Positions 7,681-19,571 of a DNA stretch of 64,000 bases are shown piece by piece (within the stretch, counting starts at the first letter, position 1; each line of letters opens with the position of its first letter). Where the stretch lies: NCBI RefSeq assembly GCF_002257695.2, contig NZ_CP155571.1, one strand, 5' to 3'. Source of the stretch: Sporomusa acidovorans (GTDB lineage: Bacteria; Bacillota; Negativicutes; Sporomusales; Sporomusaceae). The position numbers were made by a program, and so were the translations under genes. The notes beneath the pieces were generated by a model, which saw only the letters and a list, made by a program, of their open reading frames with translations, did not search any database and was not told the origin of the DNA.

Positions 7681-8583
7681 ATGAAACAGGTGGCAAGCAT
7701 TAGTCTGGGTTCATCAAAACGTAATAGTACGGTTATTACCGAAATTGGTGGTCAGCAGTTTCAAATACAAAGGATTGGAACGGATGGGAGCAAGCAGACT
7801 GCTGCCGAACTTATTCGCAAGATGGATGGTCAGGTTGATGCCATTGGCTTAGGTGGCACCGATTTGTATATTTATGCCGGCACCAAGCGTTATACGTTCA
7901 GAGAATCAGCGGCCTTAGCCGCTAATGCCCAAAGAACACCCGTAGTAGACGGCAGTGCTATTAAAAATACGTTGGAACGCCGGGTAATCTCTTATTTAAT
8001 TACCAAGCATGGCGTTAGGTTCCAGGATCAACCGGCACTTATCGTATGTGCTGTCGATCGGTTCGGCTTGGCGGAAGCTTTAGCCGCTGCAGGCAGTAAG
8101 ATGGTATTTGGTGATTTAATGTTTGGGTTAGGATTGCCAATACCAATAACGACTCTGGGTGGTTTGGCACGATTGGCCGGCCTGGTGGCGCCGATTATAA
8201 CCAGGCTTCCGGTCAGCTTATTTTATCCTACCGGTAATAAACAAACACAAGTGACGCCGAAATTTGAAAAGTATTTTGAGGATGCTTCCATCATAGCGGG
8301 CGATTTTCACTTCATCAGACGGTATATGCCGGCAATGCTGAAAAATAAGTTAGTTATTACGAATACGGTAACACAAGAAGACGAGGCTTTATTGAAGCAA
8401 CGGGGAGTTGATACCCTTGTAACCACGACCCCGGAAATGGGAGGCCGCTCTTTTGGTACAAATATATTAGAAGGGGTGCTAACAGTTCTAGCCGGTAAAC
8501 GGCCAGAGCAGCTCACACCAGAAGATTACAGTAATCTCATTGAGCAAGCAGGAATTGAGCCAAGGGTTAAAAAACTTACTTAA
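7681..8583 (+). CDS. Conserved protein of unknown function (300 aa), partner of the reductase
   Basis: No confident family. The N-terminal part carries glycine turns (ISLGSSKRNS; AIGLGGTDLYIY around 55-65), the middle has a hydrophobic Gly-rich stretch (GLGLPIPITTLGGLARLAGL, about 155-175), and the C-terminal part has Rossmann-like strands (IIAGDFHFIRRYMP, KLVITNTVT, VDTLVTTTPEMGGRSFGTN). From memory, proteins like this are sometimes labelled quinate 5-dehydrogenase, but no dinucleotide-binding GxGxxG or catalytic Lys-Asp pair of that family is visible, so I do not adopt the name. AGGAGG precedes the ATG. It lies 14 nt before the reductase start, implying a linked function. Confidence 0.75.
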   Translation: MKQVASISLGSSKRNSTVITEIGGQQFQIQRIGTDGSKQTAAELIRKMDGQVDAIGLGGTDLYIYAGTKRYTFRESAALAANAQRTPVVDGSAIKNTLERRVISYLITKHGVRFQDQPALIVCAVDRFGLAEALAAAGSKMVFGDLMFGLGLPIPITTLGGLARLAGLVAPIITRLPVSLFYPTGNKQTQVTPKFEKYFEDASIIAGDFHFIRRYMPAMLKNKLVITNTVTQEDEALLKQRGVDTLVTTTPEMGGRSFGTNILEGVLTVLAGKRPEQLTPEDYSNLIEQAGIEPRVKKLT

Positions 8584-8597
8584 GGAGGCGCTTGTAT

Positions 8598-9692
8598 TTG
8601 CAAAAGTTTGCTTTTATAGTTCATCCTTTTGAAGCTAGTGATGTTAGCCGGAAATTCCCTTTTACCCGTAGGTTGCCTGACGGGTTAGTTGAAGGCATAA
8701 TCAAATACATACCACCATTCAAAGTTTCACACATTACCGGGATTGATTCAGGACATAATAAGGCGGAAGGATGGTTGGTGGCATGCCCCCTTACATCCCG
8801 CCAAATGGTTACTATGCCTGAACCTTATGTGATTAACAAAATTATCAAGGCTGGTAAGCTGGCTGAAAAACTAGGAGCTGAGATTGTTGGACTGGGCGCA
8901 TTTACTTCTGTCATTGGTGATGCTGGCATAACGATAGCTAAAAATTTGAATATTGCCGTAACAACAGGTAATAGCTATACAGTGGCTACCGCACTGGAAG
9001 GAACGCGCCAAGCAGCGAAGATGATGGGGGTAGATTTGGAACGGGCTAACGTAGTTATTCTTGGTGCGACTGGATCGATTGGTTCGGCCTGTGCTCAGAT
9101 TTTAGCCAAGGAAGTCCGTTTTCTAACACTTGCTGCCCGTGATGAAACAAGACTTGAGAAACTTGCCAAACAAATTTTAAAATCTACTGGATTAGCTGCA
9201 CGGGTAACGGCAAATACTAAGCATGCAATTCGCAACGCGGATGTAGTCGTTGCCGTAACCAGTGCTGTTGATAGCCTAATTGAACCAGAGGATTTAAAGC
9301 CTGGAACCATCGTCTGCGATGTGGCCAGACCACGCAATGTTTCCCGCCGGGTAGCGGAAAACCGTAATGACGTATTCGTGCTGGAAGGCGGAGTTGTCGA
9401 AGTTCCAGGAGATGTACAGTTTGGCTTAAATTTTGGATTTCCACCGCGAACCGCCTATGCTTGTATGGCTGAAACCATGATATTGGCGCTAGAAAAGCGT
9501 TATGAGAATTTTACGTTAGGACGGGATCTAACGGCTAAGCAAGTCGAAACGATGAATAAACTAGCCGCAAAACATGGTTTCAAACTGGCTGGCTTCCGCA
9601 GCTTTGAGCGGGCGATTACGACGCAGGAACTTGCCGCAATAAAAGCCAATGCTGTGGCAAATGTTTCCCAAGTACAGAAAGGAGTGCTTTAG
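8598..9692 (+). CDS. NAD(P)-binding oxidoreductase resembling acyl-ACP reductase (AAR)
   Basis: Protein of 364 aa with a Rossmann domain in the middle (VVILGATGSIGSACAQIL, about 151-168). Landmarks match cyanobacterial long-chain acyl-ACP reductase: GLGAFTSVIGD and TTGNSYTVA before the nucleotide fold, VVEVPGDVQFGL after it, and AYACMAETMILALE, where Cys289 aligns with the thioester-forming Cys of AAR. The C-terminal HGFKLAGF echoes the AAR HGFCPL end. This suggests thioester reduction to an aldehyde, possibly fatty acyl, but the substrate is inference. TTG at 8598 is chosen over TTG 8592 because AAGGAGG (8582-8588) is 9 nt upstream. Last gene of the HTH-led operon. Confidence 0.75.
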   Translation: MQKFAFIVHPFEASDVSRKFPFTRRLPDGLVEGIIKYIPPFKVSHITGIDSGHNKAEGWLVACPLTSRQMVTMPEPYVINKIIKAGKLAEKLGAEIVGLGAFTSVIGDAGITIAKNLNIAVTTGNSYTVATALEGTRQAAKMMGVDLERANVVILGATGSIGSACAQILAKEVRFLTLAARDETRLEKLAKQILKSTGLAARVTANTKHAIRNADVVVAVTSAVDSLIEPEDLKPGTIVCDVARPRNVSRRVAENRNDVFVLEGGVVEVPGDVQFGLNFGFPPRTAYACMAETMILALEKRYENFTLGRDLTAKQVETMNKLAAKHGFKLAGFRSFERAITTQELAAIKANAVANVSQVQKGVL

Positions 9693-9698
9693 AAAATA

Positions 9699-9727
9699 TT
9701 GACAAAATCCATATTTATGCCTATAAT
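9699..9727 (+). promoter_or_regulatory. Consensus sigma-A promoter for greA-lysS
   Basis: Exact TTGACA (9699-9704), 17-nt spacer, exact TATAAT (9722-9727), just after the reductase stop and about 225 nt before greA. Confidence 0.85.
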
Positions 9728-9734
9728 AATGAAA

Positions 9735-9815
9735 AATAGAGGATAACCGTATTACCGCGGGCCGCCTCTTAACACTAACAGTGTCAAGTTCTACTTGGCA
9801 CTATTTATATTGTCT
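9735..9815 (+). promoter_or_regulatory. Structured leader of greA
   Basis: Between promoter and greA lies AGTGTCAAG/CTTGGCACT, a 9-bp stem with one G-U at about 9779-9803, followed by an AT-rich tract, preceded by a GC-rich hairpin (GAGG...CCTC) at about 9740-9770. It looks like a leader attenuator or short leader RNA. No T-box, ligand domain or leader peptide was recognised. Confidence 0.4.
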
Positions 9816-9951
9816 GATTCCCTGAGTTAAAAAAAAATCCACTAGAAAGGCAATTTTAAACGCACAAGGAATACACTATCTACTAAGAAAAAATTTATAA
9901 TATTTGCAAAAGTATTTTTGGCAAGTATTTAAATAAAGAGGAGAATGTACC

Positions 9952-10431
9952 ATGGAAAAAGACGTTATGCTTACCATTGACGGACTGAAAAAATTGGAGC
10001 AAAAGCTGGATCATCTCAAATCGGTTCGCCGCCGGGAGGTAGCTGAACGTATTAAACAGGCAATTGAATTTGGCGATATCAGTGAGAATTCCGAGTATGA
10101 AGATGCTAAAAATGAACAGGCGTTTATCGAAGGCGAAATCCTTACACTGGAAAAGATGCTACGTAATGCCAAGGTAATTGACGAAGGGGAAGTTGGTACA
10201 GACATCGTTGCCTTAGGTTCAACTGTCAAACTTAAAGATTTAGAATTCAATGACGAACTGGAATACACAATTGTTGGTTCGGCTGAGGCCGATCCGGCTG
10301 AACTTAAAATTTCTAACGAATCGCCGGTTGGTCAGGCCATTTTAGGGCAAAAAGTTGGCAGCGTTATTGAAGTAAATGTTCCGGCAGGTATCCTTAAGTA
10401 TGAAATTATGGAGATCAGACGACAACACTAA
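9952..10431 (+). CDS. greA: Transcription elongation factor GreA
   Basis: Rescues backtracked RNA polymerase by stimulating transcript cleavage through the secondary channel. Full length at 159 aa. The N-terminal coiled coil (about 1-77) has LKKLEQKLDHL and the tip acidic residues in GDISENSEYEDAKNEQAF, and the C-terminal FKBP-like domain has the usual SPVGQAILGQKVG. AGAGGAG precedes the ATG. It lies 37 nt before lysS under the strong promoter at 9699, the arrangement seen in many Firmicutes. Confidence 0.96.
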   Translation: MEKDVMLTIDGLKKLEQKLDHLKSVRRREVAERIKQAIEFGDISENSEYEDAKNEQAFIEGEILTLEKMLRNAKVIDEGEVGTDIVALGSTVKLKDLEFNDELEYTIVGSAEADPAELKISNESPVGQAILGQKVGSVIEVNVPAGILKYEIMEIRRQH

Positions 10432-10468
10432 TTTTTAGCTGAAGAAAGCAAGACAGGGGAGAAATTTA

Positions 10469-11965
10469 ATGGCAGAACAAGAAGCACTAAAAGATAGCCA
10501 GGCGGCTGAGGAGCTTAATGAACTCATGAGGGCGCGGCGGGAAAAGATGGAGAAAATTGCCGCCCTGGGTATTGAGCCATTTGGCCGGAAATATGATTTT
10601 ACTCATCATGCGCAAACCATTATTGAACAGTATAATGAATTAGAAGGACAAACCGTGCGAGTAGCCGGACGCCTGATGGCGGTTCGCGGTCACGGCAAAG
10701 CCAGCTTTGGTCATGTTATGGATATGAGCGGTAAAATTCAGGTTTATTTCCGCCAGGACGTGATGGGGGAAACTGCTTACGAACAATTCCGCCTTTTGGA
10801 TATTGGCGATATTATTGGCGTTGAAGGAGTTGTTTTTACCACTCAGAAGGGTGAAATCACGATAAAGGTAAATAAATTTGAGTTTTTGGCTAAGTCTTTG
10901 CGCCCGTTGCCGGAAAAATGGCATGGATTAAAAGATGTCGAGACCCGTTATCGGCAGCGTTATCTTGATTTAATTGTTAATCCGGATGTGCGGAATGATT
11001 TTGTTATGCGTAGTAAGATTATTAAAGCTGTTCGACAACAATTAGACGACCGGGGCTTTCTAGAGGTAGAAACGCCCATGATGCACCCAATTGCTGGTGG
11101 TGCGGCAGCAAGGCCATTCGTTACCCACCATAATGCCCTTGATATGAAGCTCTATATGCGTATTGCGCCGGAACTTTATCTCAAACGGCTAATCGTCGGC
11201 GGCTTCGAAAAAGTCTATGAACTCGGCCGGGTGTTTAGAAATGAAGGCATTGATATTAAACATAATCCCGAGTTTACCATAGTTGAACTTTATCAGGCTT
11301 TTGCCGACTATCAAGATGTGATGCGGTTGACAGAAGAAGTCGTAGCCGGAGTTGCTCAGACAATTTTAGGGACAACAAAAATTACTTATCAGGGACAGGA
11401 AATTGATCTTACACCTCCATGGAATCGTCTCACCATGCCGGAAGCTATAAAGAAATACGCAGGAGTAGATTTCAGCGTGGTTAAAACAGTGGCCGAGGCC
11501 CGTACGATTGCCGATAAGCTTGGAGTTAAATATGAACAGAAACATGGAATCGGCGGTATCCTGAACGCTGTTTTTGAAGAAGTTTGCGAAGAGCATCTGA
11601 TTCAACCTACCTTTATCATTGGGCACCCCACAGAAATATCACCGCTTGCTAAACGCAACAAGGAAAACCCGGAAATTACCGACCGTTTTGAAGCGTTTAT
11701 CTTTGCCCGTGAAATTGCCAACGGATTCTCGGAGCTTAATGATCCTATCGATCAGCATGGACGTTTTGCCGATCAACTGGCTCAGCGAATGGCTGGTGAT
11801 GATGAGGCTCATATGATGGATGAAGATTACATCAATGCACTGGAATACGGTTTGCCGCCGACAGGCGGTCTGGGCATTGGCATTGATCGGTTAGTTATGT
11901 TTTTAACGGATTCCTATTCAATAAGAGATGTACTCTTATTTCCCCACATGCGTCAGCGCGAATAG
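10469..11965 (+). CDS. lysS: Lysyl-tRNA synthetase (class II)
   Basis: Charges tRNA-Lys with lysine. Its 498 aa match bacterial LysS. The N-terminal OB-fold anticodon-binding domain (about 55-150) is followed by the class II core: motif 1 around 180-215 (ETPMMHPIAGGAAARPF), motif 2 around 250-275 (GRVFRNEGIDIKHNPEFT), and motif 3 near the end (GLGIGIDRLVMFLT). It follows greA in one operon and is closed by a strong terminator before the rRNA promoters. Confidence 0.97.
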   Translation: MAEQEALKDSQAAEELNELMRARREKMEKIAALGIEPFGRKYDFTHHAQTIIEQYNELEGQTVRVAGRLMAVRGHGKASFGHVMDMSGKIQVYFRQDVMGETAYEQFRLLDIGDIIGVEGVVFTTQKGEITIKVNKFEFLAKSLRPLPEKWHGLKDVETRYRQRYLDLIVNPDVRNDFVMRSKIIKAVRQQLDDRGFLEVETPMMHPIAGGAAARPFVTHHNALDMKLYMRIAPELYLKRLIVGGFEKVYELGRVFRNEGIDIKHNPEFTIVELYQAFADYQDVMRLTEEVVAGVAQTILGTTKITYQGQEIDLTPPWNRLTMPEAIKKYAGVDFSVVKTVAEARTIADKLGVKYEQKHGIGGILNAVFEEVCEEHLIQPTFIIGHPTEISPLAKRNKENPEITDRFEAFIFAREIANGFSELNDPIDQHGRFADQLAQRMAGDDEAHMMDEDYINALEYGLPPTGGLGIGIDRLVMFLTDSYSIRDVLLFPHMRQRE

Positions 11966-11967
11966 CA

Positions 11968-12000
11968 AAAAAGGTTGACCTCTGCGGTCAACCTTTTTTA
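11968..12000 (+). terminator. Rho-independent terminator after lysS
   Basis: 13-bp stem AAAAAGGTTGACC / GGTCAACCTTTTT around a TCTGC loop; the T run is part of the stem. Confidence 0.9.
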
Positions 12001-12212
12001 TATTATCCGAAAGCAACCTTGCTGATAATATGTAAGAACGCCTATACCCCTAAAGGAGTACAGGCGGCTGCTGCCGGCATTCTGAAAGACTTACACAAGC
12101 CAAGTCTTTCTATATATTTTGCATTTGAGAAGCTTGCAAAAATTTTTAGTATGTGTTTGATTGGAGAGGAAGTTGCTGTTGAAAAAATTCCTGATGAGTC
12201 ACGCCTTCGGTG
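12001..12212. other. Non-coding gap before rRNA promoters with two hairpins
   Basis: No gene seen. It holds an imperfect 28-nt palindrome starting CGCCTATACCCCT (about 12040-12067) and a terminator-like hairpin AAAGACTT/AAGTCTTT (about 12086-12110) followed by CTATATATTTT. The short open frame here has no ribosome site and atypical composition. Confidence 0.5.
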
Positions 12213-12241
12213 TTGACAGGCTTAAGTGGCTATGGTAAGAT
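12213..12241 (+). promoter_or_regulatory. rRNA operon promoter P1
   Basis: TTGACA (12213-12218), 17-nt spacer, TAAGAT (12236-12241). Confidence 0.7.
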
Positions 12242-12290
12242 ATTTTTCGTTCAGTCGTGTAATTGATTGCAACGTATTTGGGAAGAGCTG

Positions 12291-12318
12291 TTGACAAGAT
12301 AAGTTGAGATATGATACT
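12291..12318 (+). promoter_or_regulatory. rRNA operon promoter P2
   Basis: TTGACA (12291-12296), 16-nt spacer, GATACT (12313-12318), 78 nt downstream of P1. Confidence 0.7.
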
Positions 12319-12365
12319 ATATAGAAGTCGCAAAAACAGCGATTGAAAATTCCAAAATAAATATA

Positions 12366-12393
12366 TTGACACATCAATTCTTGATGTGATAAT
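12366..12393 (+). promoter_or_regulatory. rRNA operon promoter P3
   Basis: TTGACA (12366-12371), 16-nt spacer, GATAAT (12388-12393), 75 nt downstream of P2. The spacer contains the small palindrome ATCAA-TTC-TTGAT. Confidence 0.7.
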
Positions 12394-12450
12394 ATATAAA
12401 AGCTGTCGCGGTTCTAAATGATAGATGCGCGACATGTTCCCTGAAAACTG

Positions 12451-12461
12451 AACAATGTAAG
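12451..12461 (+). other. 16S precursor processing stem, 5' arm
   Basis: AACAATGTAAG pairs perfectly with CTTACATTGTT at 14309-14319, bracketing the 16S gene, as expected for an RNase III processing stalk. Confidence 0.65.
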
Positions 12462-12571
12462 TAATGCATCAAAAAGCCAGATGTGCGGTTATATATCGCT
12501 TGCGATATATAAAACCAAAACAATTTCCAAATAGATTGTAAGAGCCAACAAATGGCTTCAATAAATATACT

Positions 12572-14457
<1,886 letters not shown>

Positions 14458-14512
14458 TACCTTAATATAGGTAAAATATTTAGAATGCCACAGGGGATTA
14501 TCAATGGTTTAC

Positions 14513-14588
14513 GGGGGCGTAGCTCAGCTGGGAGAGCACCTGCCTTGCAAGCAGGGGGTCAGGAGTTCGATTCTCCTCGTCTCCACCA
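14513..14588 (+). tRNA. tRNA-Ala (TGC)
   Basis: 76 nt, acceptor GGGGGCG paired with CGTCTCC through G-U pairs, anticodon loop CTTGCAA with TGC, T loop TTCGATT, encoded CCA. Second tRNA of the rRNA operon. Confidence 0.95.
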
Positions 14589-14609
14589 TATACCACATAT
14601 ATATTAAAT

Positions 14610-14723
14610 CCAGTGACGATAGCTGTGGGGCTCCACCTGTTCCCATACCGAACACAGTAGTTAAGCCCACAAACGCCGAAGGTACTTGGTTGGAAACGGC
14701 CCGGGAGATTAGGAAGTTGCTGG
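14610..14723 (+). rRNA. rrf: 5S ribosomal RNA, between tRNA-Ala and 23S
   Basis: About 114 nt. The ends pair over 8 bp (CCAGTGAC with GTTGCTGG), and the universal core CCATACCGAACACAG (about 14643) and CGCCGAAGGTACTTGG are present. Its position upstream of 23S is unusual, since 5S normally follows 23S. No second 5S was found after 23S in this operon. Confidence 0.93.
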
Positions 14724-14954
14724 TTCGACTCGATATTCGACAGTCGACATACGATTTTCGAACATACAATCGAAAGTCTAAAGTCCAAAATCGAAAATCG
14801 AGCAAATGTTCCTTGAAAACTGCACAGAAGAAAGCAAAGTAAAGTAATACCTCTCATATGTAAATATGAAGAGTAAACTTAACGAAGCGCAATTAGGATT
14901 TAAACTGAAGGCAAAACGTAAGCTAACTTTCGGCATAGTAAAATATAGCCGAGA
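14724..14954. other. 5S-23S spacer with TCGA-rich repeats and processing arm
   Basis: Positions 14725-14801 are a low-complexity tract of short near-repeats built from TCGA, TTTTCGA and CGAAAATCGA words. The 24-nt arm at 14807-14830 pairs, with one mismatch, with 18280-18303 downstream of 23S, forming the 23S processing stalk. No gene seen. Confidence 0.6.
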
Positions 14955-15072
14955 GACTGGCTAGAAATGGACAGATACTAGGCGCAGCGAGCACCGGAGC
15001 GGAGGCGTACAAGTCGTACGTTGAGCACCGGAGCGCAGTAGCAACAACGCAGATGGCCGTTTATAGACAGTC
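14955..15072. repeat. Palindromic repeat family 1, copy B (118 nt)
   Basis: Diverged copy of the element at 5927-6054, with imperfect ends (GACTGGCTAGAAATGG at 14955 pairing, with G-U steps, to CCGTTTATAGACAGTC ending 15072). Shares CAGATACTAGGCGC, CAACGCAGATGG and a central CGTAC/GTACG hairpin. GAGCACCGGAGCG occurs twice inside. It sits inside the rRNA transcript, just ahead of 23S. Confidence 0.7.
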
Positions 15073-15099
15073 GACAAAGTATACAGCAACAAGACAATA

Positions 15100-18067
<2,968 letters not shown>

Positions 18068-18331
18068 ATAAGCAGAGAGCCAGGTTTTTAGGAGCGATAG
18101 CGACGCGAAAACCTGTGCGAATCGCTTAGTTCTGAGCGAGCGAAGAACATCATTATTGTCGCGAGCCGTAAGGCGAAGTGAGAATGTGTATAAGTCGCTT
18201 AGTTAGAGCGGAGCGATAACATCCTTAAAAATGTTCTAGCTCTGAACTAACAATCAGTATCTAATTATGCAATGCTTATCTTCTGTGAAGTTTTCAAGGA
18301 ACAAATATAGGAAAGTAAATAGTTTATTAAT
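18068..18331. other. Region after 23S: hairpin, family-3 repeats, processing arm
   Basis: No 5S or tRNA here. It holds a CAGGTTTT/AAAACCTG hairpin (about 18081-18115), two units of a TCGCTTAGTT repeat (see 18121-18205) and the 3' arm of the 23S processing stem (18280-18303). Confidence 0.65.
18121..18205. repeat. Dispersed repeat family 3, copy 1
   Basis: TCGCTTAGTTCTGAGCGAGC followed by GAAGAACATCATT (18122-18154), then AAGGCGAAGTGAGAATGTG (from 18170) and a second AGTCGCTTAGTT (18193-18204). Nearly the same blocks, in the other order, lie between tRNA genes at 51060-51119. The unit can fold on itself (GTTCT/AGAAC). Confidence 0.6.
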
Positions 18332-18361
18332 ACACCTACTCAATGTTGTGGGTGTTTTTTG
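18332..18361 (+). terminator. Terminator of the rRNA operon
   Basis: ACACCTAC and GTGGGTGT form an 8-bp stem with one G-U pair, followed by TTTTTT. Confidence 0.75.
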
Positions 18362-18381
18362 TTATTGCAAACATAATAAAA

Positions 18382-18408
18382 GCCTAACCCGATGGGTTAG
18401 GCTTTAGA
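18382..18408 (-). terminator. Terminator of rubrerythrin (possibly bidirectional)
   Basis: 12-bp stem AAAGCCTAACCC/GGGTTAGGCTTT with a 3-nt loop, just 3' of the rubrerythrin gene. Confidence 0.8.
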
Positions 18409-18428
18409 ATCATGTCTATATTTAATAT

Positions 18429-18920
18429 TTAGCCTATAGTCTTATAAGCTTGAGCCTTTGCACCGCAGATCGGACATCTTTCGGGGGCTTCCTTTTCGGC
18501 AATATGGCCACAGACTGAGCAGATATAATATTCGTAGGTTTCACCGTTACTCATGTTGGCAAGGGCCTTTTTGTACAGTTCAGCATGTACTTTTTCCGCT
18601 TCGTTGGCTAAAGTAAAGGTGCGGGCTGCAGCTGCGTGGTTTTCTTCTTTGGCTATTTTAATAAAGTCGGGGTACATTGCCTCAAACTCATAAGTTTCTC
18701 CTTCTACAGCGGCTTTAAGGTTTTCGGCAGTGGATTTAACTACCCCCATGGCTTTTAAGTGAGCAAGCGCATGAATGGTTTCGGCTTCTGCGGCAGCCCG
18801 AAATAATTTGGCAGCCTGAGTATGTCCCTCACTGTCAGCCTGTTTGGCAAAAGCGAGATATTTACGGTTAGCCTGAGATTCACCGGCAAAAGCAGCAGCA
18901 AGGTTTTTATCTGTACTCAT
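18429..18920 (-). CDS. rbr: Rubrerythrin
   Basis: Non-heme diiron peroxidase that reduces hydrogen peroxide in anaerobes. A four-helix ferritin-like domain (about 1-125) carries the ligands in GESQANRKY (Glu near 14), EAETIHALAH (Glu and His near 45-50) and the second pair in GETYEFEAMYPDF and NEAEKVHAELY. The C-terminal rubredoxin-like FeS4 site has CSVCGH and CPICGA (about 133-155). At 163 aa it is a short-linker form. AAGGAGG precedes the ATG. Monocistronic, leftward, with the terminator at 18382. Confidence 0.95.
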   Translation of the reverse strand: MSTDKNLAAAFAGESQANRKYLAFAKQADSEGHTQAAKLFRAAAEAETIHALAHLKAMGVVKSTAENLKAAVEGETYEFEAMYPDFIKIAKEENHAAAARTFTLANEAEKVHAELYKKALANMSNGETYEYYICSVCGHIAEKEAPERCPICGAKAQAYKTIG

Positions 18921-19020
18921 TGTAAAAATCCTCCTTAATTAACAGATATAATTATCTATTAATTATTATTATCCATTTTCCTTGATTTGTCAATAGGATG
19001 CCCATAAATTTCAAAAAAAA

Positions 19021-19052
19021 AACAACCAGTCCTCTATACTGGCTGTTTTTTT
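19021..19052 (-). terminator. Terminator of speD
   Basis: Reading leftward, AACAGCCAGT pairs with ACTGGTTGTT (one G-U) and is followed by a run of T (the A run at 19013-19022 on the plus strand). Confidence 0.8.
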
Positions 19053-19121
19053 ATTCAGTTAAAAGACTTCTATGGATTGAACAGCGTAGTTTTCTGCCAG
19101 CAACTAAGTGGCAGAAGCCAA

Positions 19122-19571
19122 TTATCTGTTGCGTAGAAAGCGCCATACTCGGGCACTTGTGTTGCGCATCCGGCGAAGCGGGGCAATGCTCACACGTATA
19201 CGGGGCTTCATATCTTTTTGTAAACCAAAATCACCACGCATGATGTTTGTTGTTCTAGTTTTTTCGGGTTTCAAAAAACGCTTTAAAATAGTTATTACCC
19301 TGTCAGAATGACTGTAGTCGCCGCAGGTAAAAATATCAACAGCTGCATAGTTTAATTGAGGAAATGTATGGATACTCATATGGCTTTGACCTAAAAGTGC
19401 AATGATCGTAAGCCCCTGAGGCTCTGTTTGATGATCAATTATATCGATTACTGAAAGTCCGGCTTCTTTAATGGATGTTAACATTGCGGATTTAACAAAT
19501 TCAAGGTCAGTGAGATGATCACGGTTACAACCGTACATATCAGTAGTTAGGTGTCTTCCGATAGGTGTCAT
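19122..19571 (-). CDS. speD: S-adenosylmethionine decarboxylase proenzyme
   Basis: Makes decarboxylated SAM, the aminopropyl donor for spermidine. The proenzyme self-cleaves to give a pyruvoyl group. The processing site SHMSIHTFP is present, with Ser63 as the expected pyruvoyl precursor, His68 and the catalytic Cys in DIFTCGD near 83. The residue before the cleavage serine is Gln62 where most relatives have Glu. The protein is 149 aa, about 20-25 longer than minimal bacterial SpeD, because of a basic tail (RRMRNTSARVWRFLRNR). AAAGGGG lies before the ATG. No speE nearby. Confidence 0.92.
   Translation of the reverse strand: MTPIGRHLTTDMYGCNRDHLTDLEFVKSAMLTSIKEAGLSVIDIIDHQTEPQGLTIIALLGQSHMSIHTFPQLNYAAVDIFTCGDYSHSDRVITILKRFLKPEKTRTTNIMRGDFGLQKDMKPRIRVSIAPLRRMRNTSARVWRFLRNR

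Noticed and set aside
7681..8583. Quinate 5-dehydrogenase label for the 300-aa protein
   Set aside because: No GxGxxG nucleotide motif or catalytic Lys-Asp of that family could be seen.
9735..9815. T-box in the greA leader (ACCGCGGG-like sequence)
   Set aside because: The conserved T-box core and a matching antiterminator/terminator pair are missing, and greA is not a T-box target.
12019..12216. 65-codon open frame before the rRNA promoters
   Set aside because: No Shine-Dalgarno, runs through hairpins and into promoter P1; composition is not coding-like.
18068..18331. A second 5S rRNA after 23S
   Set aside because: No CCGAACACAG-type core or pairing ends are present; only repeats and the processing arm.
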